A DNA stretch of 64,000 nt from an uncultured Flavobacteriaceae bacterium (lineage in GTDB: Bacteria > Bacteroidota > Bacteroidia > Flavobacteriales > Flavobacteriaceae): positions 744,001-808,000 of the forward strand of contig CANMSH010000001.1 of the NCBI GenBank assembly GCA_947500525.1. Reading direction: 5' to 3'. The notes under the pieces are model-generated. The model saw nothing but the letters and a program-made list of their open reading frames with translations. It had not been told where the DNA came from and ran no database searches. The translations under genes and the position numbers were made by a program. This document shows positions 27,734 through 35,858 of the stretch, one piece after another (position 1 is the stretch's first letter; every line of letters begins with the position of its first letter).

Positions 27734-28000
27734 TTAAACTGGTGCAAATTTAAATAGAATAAACAATATAATCGCGAGAAGTACAGTATAAAAAACATTC
27801 CGTTTAAATCGGTGTTTCTGTTCTTTACGAATTTTATGTCGTATTTGTTGCAGTTGATGAGGAGTTGCTTTTATATCCACTATAACCGGATCTTTAGATG
27901 TTTTTACATAACGTTCTAAAGTATCGAATAATCGTTTTTTATTTCTTCGGTTATTCTTAAGAGATGATTGAGCATGAGACATGAATCCACTTCCAGCCAT
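27734..28000 (-). CDS. Small basic membrane protein of unknown function
   Basis: This 88-aa protein has a strongly basic soluble N-terminus (residues 1-65, many Lys/Arg, with SLKNNRRNKKRLF) and one membrane helix near the C-terminus (FYTVLLAIILFILFKFAP, ~70-87). I do not recognise a named domain. It precedes ppa by 12 nt and is preceded by an inverted repeat at 28020-28051. Confidence 0.75.
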   Translation of the reverse strand: MAGSGFMSHAQSSLKNNRRNKKRLFDTLERYVKTSKDPVIVDIKATPHQLQQIRHKIRKEQKHRFKRNVFYTVLLAIILFILFKFAPV

Positions 28001-28019
28001 AATCGTAGTTTTGGTTAAG

Positions 28020-28051
28020 ATTAAACGTATTTAGTAGAAATACTGTTTAAT
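28020..28051. repeat. Inverted repeat upstream of the small membrane protein gene
   Basis: ATTAAACGTATTT (28020-28032) and AAATACTGTTTAAT (28038-28051) form a 13-bp stem with one bulged base and a 5-nt loop. No T-tract follows on either strand, so an operator or 5' UTR hairpin is more likely than a terminator. Confidence 0.5.
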
Positions 28052-28088
28052 TATAAGTAGTAGAAAGGCCAGAAATGTTACAGTTAAT

Positions 28089-28865
28089 TTATTGCGTTCT
28101 ATATTTTTGAATAGCTTCTTTTATTTTTTCTATCCTATTTTCTGGATCTGGATGTGTACTTTGCATTTCAGGAACTCTATTAGGACCAGCTGCCGCTTTT
28201 AAAATTTTCATCACACCTATCATTTCCTCTGGTTGGTATCCGGCATCTAACATAAAACGTACACCTAGTTCGTCACTTTCAAGTTCGTCTCCACGACCAT
28301 ATTTCATATTGATCACATTACCAATCATGGCCGCCATTTGACCGGCACCACCGTCACCACCAACCATAACTCCAGAAATAATACCTTGCGTTAACCCTTG
28401 CTTCGCCATACGTTCGGCAGAGTGACGTCCTATAACATGACCAATTTCATGACCTAAAACACCTGCGAGTTGATCTTCATTTTCTAATTTTGAAAACAAC
28501 GCATATGTAATAAATATTTGCCCACCTGGTAAGGCGAAAGCATTAATTGCTTTCGGATCTCTTAGTAAATGAAATTCATATTTATAAGGTGTTTGACGTG
28601 CTATGCTATTGTCAACTAATTTGGCCCCTACATTATCAACTAATTTTTGAGATCGCTGGTCTGGGTGTAAGCCTCCATGCTGGGCTGCCATTTGAGGCGC
28701 ACTCTGAATGCCCAAGGCAATTTCTTGTTCAACCGTTAAATCAACGCTCTGTTTTTTGCCCGTATATTCATTGGTTTCTCTCTTTGCATAGTATTTAAAT
28801 AGTGAGAATAGAATGATACCTGCACCTATCAACAATCTAATTTTTAAGCCACCTCTTCCTCGCAT
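28089..28865 (-). CDS. M48-family metalloprotease
   Basis: This 258-aa peptidase has an N-terminal membrane anchor (LLIGAGIILFSLFKYYA, residues ~10-26), the zinc site HEIGHVIGRHSAERM (HExxH near residue 142) and the third ligand Glu in ELESDELGVRFMLDAGY. It resembles periplasmic M48 proteases such as BepA/LoiP that act in envelope quality control, without a TPR domain. It stands alone between the amidohydrolase genes and the small membrane protein gene. Confidence 0.92.
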   Translation of the reverse strand: MRGRGGLKIRLLIGAGIILFSLFKYYAKRETNEYTGKKQSVDLTVEQEIALGIQSAPQMAAQHGGLHPDQRSQKLVDNVGAKLVDNSIARQTPYKYEFHLLRDPKAINAFALPGGQIFITYALFSKLENEDQLAGVLGHEIGHVIGRHSAERMAKQGLTQGIISGVMVGGDGGAGQMAAMIGNVINMKYGRGDELESDELGVRFMLDAGYQPEEMIGVMKILKAAAGPNRVPEMQSTHPDPENRIEKIKEAIQKYRTQ

Positions 28866-28945
28866 AATTTTAATTTTTGGATGTATAAAGATACATTAAT
28901 TTTGAATTTTTGATTTTATTCCAATAAAAAAGTAGAAAATAGCCA

Positions 28946-30196
28946 TTATTTATTTTTAACAATCACTCCATCTTTCATTACGAACTGTACCATCTCCATG
29001 TTAGAAATGTTTTGCACAGGATTCCCTTTTACGGCAATTATATCAGCTAAAAAACCTTTTTTTATGTTGCCTAATTGATCTAAATGAAAAATACCTGAAT
29101 TACCAGAAGTTGCAGCGCGTAATGCATCTATGGGTTGCATGCCGTAGGCAACCATTAATTCTAATTCTTTATAATTTTCACCATGAGAGAAAACACCAAC
29201 ATCACCCCCAAAGACAATGGTAACACCTGATTGTAGTGCTAGTTTAAAAGTGCTCTTTTTTTTACGGATTCTTTCAGGATCTGGTTGGAGTCCCTTCTTC
29301 CACCCACGGTATTGAGATATAGCGTCTCCTGCCGCGAGTGTTGGACAGAGTGCAACGCGTTTTTCTTTCATTAATTTAAAGGTCTCTAGAGTGCCTCCAT
29401 CACCATGTTCAATAGTTTCTACTCCAGCTAGGGTCGCTCTTTTCATACCTTCAGGGGTACTCGCATGTGCAACTGCATAACGCCCGGCGCTTTTTGCTGC
29501 ATCCACCATTGCTTTCATTTCTTTTTGAGAAAATGTAGGATTCGAGGGTTCTCCGGCCCTCCAGCGATAATCAGCATAAATTTTTATAAAATCAGCACCA
29601 TTGCCTAGTTGTCTTCGAACTGTTCGAACAGTTTCATCTTCTCCACTAGCTTCTTCGGCTCCTAGAGGAACTTTAACACCATCATGAAACCCCTTTGGAC
29701 CATAAGCTCCGGTAGCCACAATTGCCGGACCTGCAACTAACAAACGAGGACCTTCAATGATATTTTTCTCAATACTCTGCTTTAAATAAACATCACTATA
29801 ACCTGCTCCTTCTGAGCCTAAATCGCGCATAGTAGTCACTCCAGCCATTAACGACTTTTTTGCATGAACGGCGCCTCGAATAGAACGTTCAACATGAGAT
29901 TCTTTTAATACTTGATCATTCCAAGATGTCTCGTTATACGGATGTAATAAGAGATGAGAATGTCCTTCAATAATACCCGGAAGCAGCGTCATTCCGTTTA
30001 ATTCAATTTCTTGTGTGCCCTTAGGCAGCTTAATTGATGAAAGTTTGCCAGCGTAGCTAATTGTATTACCTTCTACAAGAACTACCCAATTCTTATGCAT
30101 ATCGTTTCCATCAAAAACTGCGTCAGGTTTTAAAAGAGTTTGTGCTAGTATGCTATGGGTTAAAAAACAAAAAAAGAAAATAATAATTCGTGACAT
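28946..30196 (-). CDS. Exported amidohydrolase (imidazolonepropionase-like), paralogue 1
   Basis: This 416-aa metal-dependent hydrolase has a signal peptide ending SILAQ. The full ligand set of the superfamily is visible: HSH in GIIEGHSHLLL, Lys in DFIKIYADY (candidate carbamylated Lys), His in AVAHAST, His in TIEHGDG and Asp in FGGDVGVF. Related exported enzymes are dipeptidases, N-acyl amidases or esterases; the substrate here is unknown. It is the last gene of a six-gene tandem set. Confidence 0.88.
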   Translation of the reverse strand: MSRIIIFFFCFLTHSILAQTLLKPDAVFDGNDMHKNWVVLVEGNTISYAGKLSSIKLPKGTQEIELNGMTLLPGIIEGHSHLLLHPYNETSWNDQVLKESHVERSIRGAVHAKKSLMAGVTTMRDLGSEGAGYSDVYLKQSIEKNIIEGPRLLVAGPAIVATGAYGPKGFHDGVKVPLGAEEASGEDETVRTVRRQLGNGADFIKIYADYRWRAGEPSNPTFSQKEMKAMVDAAKSAGRYAVAHASTPEGMKRATLAGVETIEHGDGGTLETFKLMKEKRVALCPTLAAGDAISQYRGWKKGLQPDPERIRKKKSTFKLALQSGVTIVFGGDVGVFSHGENYKELELMVAYGMQPIDALRAATSGNSGIFHLDQLGNIKKGFLADIIAVKGNPVQNISNMEMVQFVMKDGVIVKNK

Positions 30197-30201
30197 AAAG
30201 T

Positions 30202-31578
30202 TTAATTTTTTAAAGCGTTTTCGACAATCTTCGTTAATTTTTCTTCAATAGATTTTTTTGATAGCCATCGCCCATTAACCATAACACCATAAATTTGTTT
30301 TAAAGCTTTCATATCTTCAATGGGATTGGCATCTAATATCACTAAATCAGCTGAAAACCCTTCTTTAACTTGACCAAAAACAGTTTCCATTCCAGCATAA
30401 ACGGCTGGATTGATAGTACCTGATTGGAGTATTTCAAGAGGACTCAATCCGGCACTAAGCATACCCGAAATTTCGTGATGAATAGAAAATCCGGGAACAT
30501 TAAACAATTGAGGCGCATCAGAACCAAGAAGAATACCGTGACCCTTTTCTTGTAATTTTTTTAGTAGTTGTTTTCTAATGCTATTGAATTTTTGCCATTG
30601 TTTCTCATTAAAATCTGGATTGTCTACAGTGTATTGATTTTTGCGGAGTTTCCAATTTTCTAAAGTTGAGAGGGGCATGTATTTCATTTCGGGATCTTGT
30701 AACAGCTCATCAGCACTAATCGGTGCGAACCAGCGCTCGTATAAACTTTGGGTAGGTACTATCCAAACACGATTCTTTTCCGCCAGACGCACTAATTCAT
30801 CTACCTTTGAAAGATCAGCCAAGGGAGTAAAATTGTATCCGAAAAACCCGTTATCATTAGGATTTACATTTGCTGATTCAGGCACCAAACCTTCTAAAAA
30901 CCCATCAATATGATCTATGGAAGCATAGCCACTTTTAAGGGCATTTCGAACACCAACATCTACAGGTACATGTCCTGCAAAAGGAATACCAACTTGTTTC
31001 GCTGTTTTTACCACCTGATTAAAAACATCAAATTTAATGCCTGGATGAATTTTTAAAAAATCATAGCCATCTCCCTTATATGCGGTTACTTTTTCAATTG
31101 CTTCTTCGATGGTTTTGATTGAATTTCCATTTAAAGAAGGACTAGAAGTGAAAATTCTTGGGCTTAAAATTTCTCCACTTTTAGCTTTTTCTCTTAAATC
31201 AAGATGAGAAGGATGTCCTAACATTCCTCTAATGGTGGTGATACCATTTGATAGGTATAAAAATAAAGTTTCATGAATTCGTTCTTGTGATGTTGAAGTA
31301 TTCGGAATGTGCGCATGCATTTCGGCTAATCCAGGAATAGCATACTTCTCTTCTCCGTCGATAATCGTGGTATATTTTTCTAGATTTTTAATGTCATTAA
31401 CCACTTTTACGATTTTCCCAGAATCAATAATGATATGATGATTTTTAAGAATATTTCCATCGGCTACATTAAGAATATTGATATTGGTAATTGCGATAGC
31501 CGTTTCACTTACTTTTTCTTGTGTTTGAGAACAAGTAATTAGTGAAAGAGCACAAATTAAAAAGACTATTTTTTTCAT
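30202..31578 (-). CDS. Amidohydrolase lipoprotein, paralogue 2
   Basis: This 458-aa protein has a lipoprotein signal (FLICALSLITCSQ, lipobox LITC). Ligands: HAH in GLAEMHAHIPN, Lys in DFLKIHPGI, His in FAGHVPV, His in SIDHIDGF, and Asp in LLGSDAPQ. A C-terminal composite beta domain (ADLVILDANPIEDM) is typical of the superfamily. It is separated by 5 nt from paralogue 1 and 12 nt from paralogue 3, so these are one transcript. The three proteins are clearly diverged, which argues for distinct substrates rather than recent duplication. Confidence 0.88.
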   Translation of the reverse strand: MKKIVFLICALSLITCSQTQEKVSETAIAITNINILNVADGNILKNHHIIIDSGKIVKVVNDIKNLEKYTTIIDGEEKYAIPGLAEMHAHIPNTSTSQERIHETLFLYLSNGITTIRGMLGHPSHLDLREKAKSGEILSPRIFTSSPSLNGNSIKTIEEAIEKVTAYKGDGYDFLKIHPGIKFDVFNQVVKTAKQVGIPFAGHVPVDVGVRNALKSGYASIDHIDGFLEGLVPESANVNPNDNGFFGYNFTPLADLSKVDELVRLAEKNRVWIVPTQSLYERWFAPISADELLQDPEMKYMPLSTLENWKLRKNQYTVDNPDFNEKQWQKFNSIRKQLLKKLQEKGHGILLGSDAPQLFNVPGFSIHHEISGMLSAGLSPLEILQSGTINPAVYAGMETVFGQVKEGFSADLVILDANPIEDMKALKQIYGVMVNGRWLSKKSIEEKLTKIVENALKN

Positions 31579-31590
31579 ATTTGGGGTATA

Positions 31591-33009
31591 TTATTGAACA
31601 AAACAATTATTACAGTTTAAGTTTTTAGTAATTTCTTGAGGGTCATAGATTGTATTCCCTTTAATTACTCTAAAAATTTTGCGACTATTTTTTATATCCT
31701 CAAGCGGATTGGCATTTAGTACAACCAGATCTGAAACTTTTCCAATAGCGATTGAACCATGGTCTCTATCTTTTTTCAAAAAATGAGCTCCATTATAGGC
31801 AGAGGTCTTTAAGGCATGTAACGTTGATATTCCGGAAGCGACAAGTGCTTCTAATTCTTTGTGTAATGAAACGCCCGGATACGTATAGGAGTTGAAGGCT
31901 CCGCTGTCAGAACCTGCCAACAGATTCACATTAGCATCGTTCAACGATTTTGCTAATTGTGTAAAAACGGCATCTAATTGTTTACGATCCTTTCTAGCCT
32001 TATCGGAACTGTTAAGAGCTCTTTTAATTCTTCCTTCATAGGTAGCAATGAGTTTTTGCGGCATTAATTTTAAATAAGGATCTGCGTCATGATTTTCCTC
32101 ATCAAGATAACTTAACACATGACCTATGTGCAGTGTAGGAACCACATATACATTATTTTCTTTTAATCGCTCAAAAGTTTTTGAAGCTGTTTTTTCATCA
32201 TAACTATGTATAAGCTTATCCATAGAGTCCCAGAACCCATACTCCTTGTTTATAAGGGCTTGTGTAATTTCTTTTTCTTCAGAAGAACATCCTTTTAAAA
32301 CGTAGTATAAATGTTCAATGGCTCCTATGCCGGCATTGATGTTTTCTTGCAATTCTACTGAAAATGGCATGTGCCCCGATGTAATCAAACCACGTTGCTT
32401 AGCTTGCGTAACCGTTTCTAAATAAGCGTTTCTCGAAATTCGGCTTTCATAAATTTTTACAAAATCTGTTTTTAACTGTTGCAATGAGTCTAACGCTTTC
32501 GAAACATCATTTTTGTTTTGAACAATTAAAGACCCTGCCCAAGTTGGATTTGGACCATCAATTTTAGGTCCAGACGTGTAGATGGTAGGCCCTATCAATT
32601 GACCTTTGGAAATTTCTTTTTTCCATTTTATTACAGATGTGGTTAAGTCTCCCCCCGCATCTCTTACCGAAGTAATCCCGTTCGCAATAAAGAGTTTCAA
32701 AAAACCTTTATTTGCACTTATCAAGCTATCACCTCCTCTAAAATGTACATGATTGTCCCAAAAACCTGGAAGTATATATTTATTGGATGCATCTATTTTT
32801 TCTAAAGCAAGATAGTCGTTAGCATTACCTGCCGGAATTATTTTTTGAATTCTCCCATCCATGATGAAGAGATCTTTTTGCGAAATACTACCAGTCTCGA
32901 TATCAATTACGTTACCGTTCTTAATAACAAGGTCAAAAGTTTCTTTTTTAATAGTTCTACAACTAAAAACTAAGAAAAAGAGTGTGATAAGTTGTAATAG
33001 TGATTTCAT
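31591..33009 (-). CDS. Amidohydrolase lipoprotein, paralogue 3
   Basis: This 472-aa protein has a lipoprotein signal (LFFLVFSCRT). Ligands: HVH in GFWDNHVHFRG, Lys in DFVKIYESR, His in TSGHMPF, His in AIEHLYY, and Asp in LAGSDSGAF. The C-terminus ends with a Cys pair (LNCNNCFVQ). It is most similar in layout to paralogue 2. The upstream neighbour is the alcohol dehydrogenase gene (11 nt). Confidence 0.88.
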   Translation of the reverse strand: MKSLLQLITLFFLVFSCRTIKKETFDLVIKNGNVIDIETGSISQKDLFIMDGRIQKIIPAGNANDYLALEKIDASNKYILPGFWDNHVHFRGGDSLISANKGFLKLFIANGITSVRDAGGDLTTSVIKWKKEISKGQLIGPTIYTSGPKIDGPNPTWAGSLIVQNKNDVSKALDSLQQLKTDFVKIYESRISRNAYLETVTQAKQRGLITSGHMPFSVELQENINAGIGAIEHLYYVLKGCSSEEKEITQALINKEYGFWDSMDKLIHSYDEKTASKTFERLKENNVYVVPTLHIGHVLSYLDEENHDADPYLKLMPQKLIATYEGRIKRALNSSDKARKDRKQLDAVFTQLAKSLNDANVNLLAGSDSGAFNSYTYPGVSLHKELEALVASGISTLHALKTSAYNGAHFLKKDRDHGSIAIGKVSDLVVLNANPLEDIKNSRKIFRVIKGNTIYDPQEITKNLNCNNCFVQ

Positions 33010-33020
33010 ATATAGTTTTC

Positions 33021-34061
33021 TTAAAAAGAATTAATGACTAAAACACCTTTGTTTTTAAAAGAATTCATAGTTGGTAATTCATGAGTTGCTTCTTCGAGAG
33101 TTATGGTACGCTCAATTAACTTGTCGGGTTTAAGTTTCCCATTTTTAATCATCTCAAGCATTTCTTGATATTTGAAAGCTTGCATTCCATGGCTTCCTAT
33201 AATCTCTAATTCATCAGCAACTATACGACCCATCGGAACCTTTGCATTTATATGATCTCCTGTCATCAATCCTACTTGTAAGTGTTTTCCTTGTTTTCGC
33301 AAGCTTGAAATAGAATTAAAGCACGTTGTCGTACTGCCTAACGCGTCCATCGATACATGCGCGCCACCATGGGTAATTGACTTTATTTCTTCTATCAAAT
33401 GGGAATGTTTTGTGCCATTTATTGTTGCTATTGCACCTAAAGATTTTGCAAATTCTAAACTGTCGTTATTAATATCTATCGCAATTACCTGAGCACCTAA
33501 GGCATTTGCAATCATAATAGCAGATAAACCAACACCCCCACAACCATGAATGACAACATATTGACCTCCTGATACCTTACCCTGCGCTACAATAGCGCGA
33601 TATGCAGTAATAAAACGACAACCCAAAGTTGATGCGGTAATCTCATCAATTTCATTAGGTATTTTCACCAAATTTATATCCGCATAATCAAGCGAAACAT
33701 ATTCTGCAAAAGATCCCCAATGTGTAAATCCTGGTTGTGATTGATGATCACAAATTTGATGATTTCCTGAAAGACATTGTCCGCAACGACCACAACCACT
33801 TACAAAGGGAATTGTGACGCGGTCTCCTATTTTAAAGTTCCGCACATTCTTACCTATAGCTTCAATGGTACCAGCAAGTTCGTGCCCAGGAATATGTGGT
33901 AATTCGATGTCGCTATCATGTCCCATCCAACCATGCCAGTCACTTCTACAGATACCAGTCGCTTTTACTTTTACGACAACACCACCAATATTTGGTGTAG
34001 GATCTGTTACCTGTTGTACGCTTATGGGACCTTGAAATTTTTCAAAAACGGCAGCTCTCAT
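33021..34061 (-). CDS. Zinc-dependent alcohol dehydrogenase
   Basis: A 346-aa medium-chain dehydrogenase. The catalytic zinc site includes Cys in GICRSDWHG and His/Glu in IPGHELAG. The structural zinc site [15 protein letters not shown] has all four Cys, and the Rossmann motif [14 protein letters not shown] is followed by AIDINND, whose Asp suggests NAD preference. It lies 6 nt downstream of the nitrilase gene. Oxidation of an alcohol or reduction of an aldehyde linked to the cassette is plausible; the substrate is unknown. Confidence 0.93.
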   Translation of the reverse strand: MRAAVFEKFQGPISVQQVTDPTPNIGGVVVKVKATGICRSDWHGWMGHDSDIELPHIPGHELAGTIEAIGKNVRNFKIGDRVTIPFVSGCGRCGQCLSGNHQICDHQSQPGFTHWGSFAEYVSLDYADINLVKIPNEIDEITASTLGCRFITAYRAIVAQGKVSGGQYVVIHGCGGVGLSAIMIANALGAQVIAIDINNDSLEFAKSLGAIATINGTKHSHLIEEIKSITHGGAHVSMDALGSTTTCFNSISSLRKQGKHLQVGLMTGDHINAKVPMGRIVADELEIIGSHGMQAFKYQEMLEMIKNGKLKPDKLIERTITLEEATHELPTMNSFKNKGVLVINSF

Positions 34062-34067
34062 GATTTG

Positions 34068-34988
34068 TTATTCTTCTTTTATTTCGGGTTGATCAACCAC
34101 TTTAAAATCAAATATGTCTGGTCTTGCATAATGACCAATAACATCAAAATCTAACTTGCTTAAGGCTATTTCATTTAAGTCTAATTCGGCCACAAGTGCG
34201 TCAGATTTTCCAAAAGTAGGGCCAGCGATAATTTTACCGAGAGGTGACACGATAAGACTTCCGCCAGGACAATTATTTTCATCTTCACTTTCGACTAATT
34301 TTCGATACTTTTCAGGATACATCGACTTTGTAAAATACTGATTACATCCGAGCACAAAACATCGTCCTTCTAATGCGATATGTTTCATTGTTGATGTCCA
34401 TTCTTCACGAGAATCTGCAGTAGGAGCTATATATATTTCTACTCCTTTCTCATACATAGCCATTCTCGCTAACGGCATGTAATTTTCCCAACAAATAAGT
34501 CCTCCTAGTTTGCCAATATTGGTTTTAAAAGTAACTAATGAATCTCCTGAGGCTTCGCTCCAAACAATTCGTTCACTACCTGTAGGTTTAATTTTACGAT
34601 GTGTTCCAAGAAGACCTTTAGTAGGAGAGATATAAGCCATAGAGCAAAATAAACTTCCATTAGTTTCTTGTTTTTCGGTAATACCAATTACGATATAAAT
34701 GTTTTGAGATTTAGATAAACTTTCTAACCTTTTCAAGTCTTCTCCTTCTAAAGAGACACTATTGTTATAATAATCGGCGTATAAAGCTCTTCCTTCTGGA
34801 GTTCTACTACCGATGGTTGCTCCAAAAGAGAATCCTCTAGGATACCCGGGAACGAAAGATTCTGGAAAAACAATTAATTGAACTCCTTCTTTCGCATGTT
34901 TTTTTACAAGTGTTTCTACTTTTAAAAACGTTTTTTCCTTGTCAAAAAAGACAGGATTATCTTGAATCAAACAAACTTTTATCTTCAT
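34068..34988 (-). CDS. Nitrilase (carbon-nitrogen hydrolase)
   Basis: This 306-aa enzyme has the Glu-Lys-Cys triad: Glu in LIVFPESFVPGYPRGF, Lys in GTHRKIKPTGSER, and Cys in GGLICWENYMPLARMAMY. The CWENYMPLAR form is typical of true nitrilases (branch 1), not of amidases or beta-ureidopropionases. Such enzymes convert nitriles to carboxylic acids and ammonia; arylacetonitriles are a common substrate class, which would fit the neighbouring phenylacetate genes. The substrate link is inference. It is 20 nt from the TraB-like gene and 6 nt from the dehydrogenase gene. Confidence 0.9.
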   Translation of the reverse strand: MKIKVCLIQDNPVFFDKEKTFLKVETLVKKHAKEGVQLIVFPESFVPGYPRGFSFGATIGSRTPEGRALYADYYNNSVSLEGEDLKRLESLSKSQNIYIVIGITEKQETNGSLFCSMAYISPTKGLLGTHRKIKPTGSERIVWSEASGDSLVTFKTNIGKLGGLICWENYMPLARMAMYEKGVEIYIAPTADSREEWTSTMKHIALEGRCFVLGCNQYFTKSMYPEKYRKLVESEDENNCPGGSLIVSPLGKIIAGPTFGKSDALVAELDLNEIALSKLDFDVIGHYARPDIFDFKVVDQPEIKEE

Positions 34989-35008
34989 AATTATGAAATT
35001 TGCAGTGA

Positions 35009-35794
35009 TTATTTTATGGCATCCAAAAAAGGTTTCATCTCCAATAATTTAATATCATCTCGCTTGCGCAATTCTCTTAAGAACCAACCTTTGTGACCAG
35101 CTCCGTAAATGATAAGAAATCTACTTCCTTTATAACGATGTTTTTCTAATGCTTTCTCGATATGCCAATAGTGGGCAATATTAATGTTTTCCCAACCGCC
35201 TAAACCTAGTTCTACATTGAATAACTTGTTATATACTTGCAAAGAAATATCTTGTATACTATCATATTTGTTGGTATGGATAAAATATGGATCATTGACT
35301 TTACCGGTTGACTTATAAATAGAATCGGAGCGTTTATTAGCTTTCAAATAAGCTGTCCAATCATCAATTCTCAAAGAGTCATTACTAATGTCTCTTAATT
35401 TTTGACTTCTTTCTTGCGCCATCGGAAATGTCCATCCGGCAGTTGGTATGATTTCGAAATCTAATTCCTTGGTGAGTGGAAAAACGACATCAACATATTC
35501 TGGAAAACGCATTACTCTTGGTTCAGAAATGCTATCATCTCGCTGAAACCCTTGCATAGCATTTTTAAACCGGTCGGGAGGGATTTCAGCTAAGATATAA
35601 TCTGGATTTATGTTTCTAATAAGTTTATCTAGATATTCTATAGTATGGACACTATCTGTAAGATGGCCGCTGTGAATGGTACCAAGAACGAGTACCTCAT
35701 TTTGCTGTTTTGTATTATCTAGAGGTTTTCTACAACTCATCACATTACTAACAAAAAGCGCAATAAGAAAAGGAAAAAATATTTTTTGTTTCAT
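35009..35794 (-). CDS. TraB/DUF5694-like lipoprotein
   Basis: This 261-aa protein has a lipoprotein signal (LFVSNVMSC, Cys near residue 21). The body resembles the TraB/TIKI/EreA-like fold: LVLGTIHSGH at the first strand, DYILAEIPPDRF, and a C-terminal FLIIYGAGHKGWFLREL, which supplies the conserved Gly-His metal site. Members include metal-dependent proteases and hydrolases. It leads a set of genes that continues through the nitrilase, dehydrogenase and amidohydrolases. I recognise the superfamily rather than a specific family. Confidence 0.7.
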   Translation of the reverse strand: MKQKIFFPFLIALFVSNVMSCRKPLDNTKQQNEVLVLGTIHSGHLTDSVHTIEYLDKLIRNINPDYILAEIPPDRFKNAMQGFQRDDSISEPRVMRFPEYVDVVFPLTKELDFEIIPTAGWTFPMAQERSQKLRDISNDSLRIDDWTAYLKANKRSDSIYKSTGKVNDPYFIHTNKYDSIQDISLQVYNKLFNVELGLGGWENINIAHYWHIEKALEKHRYKGSRFLIIYGAGHKGWFLRELRKRDDIKLLEMKPFLDAIK

Positions 35795-35858
35795 TTATAT
35801 GATCCTTATGAGTACCTCTAAAGGTATAAAATCTATTACTTACTAATACTCTTATATT

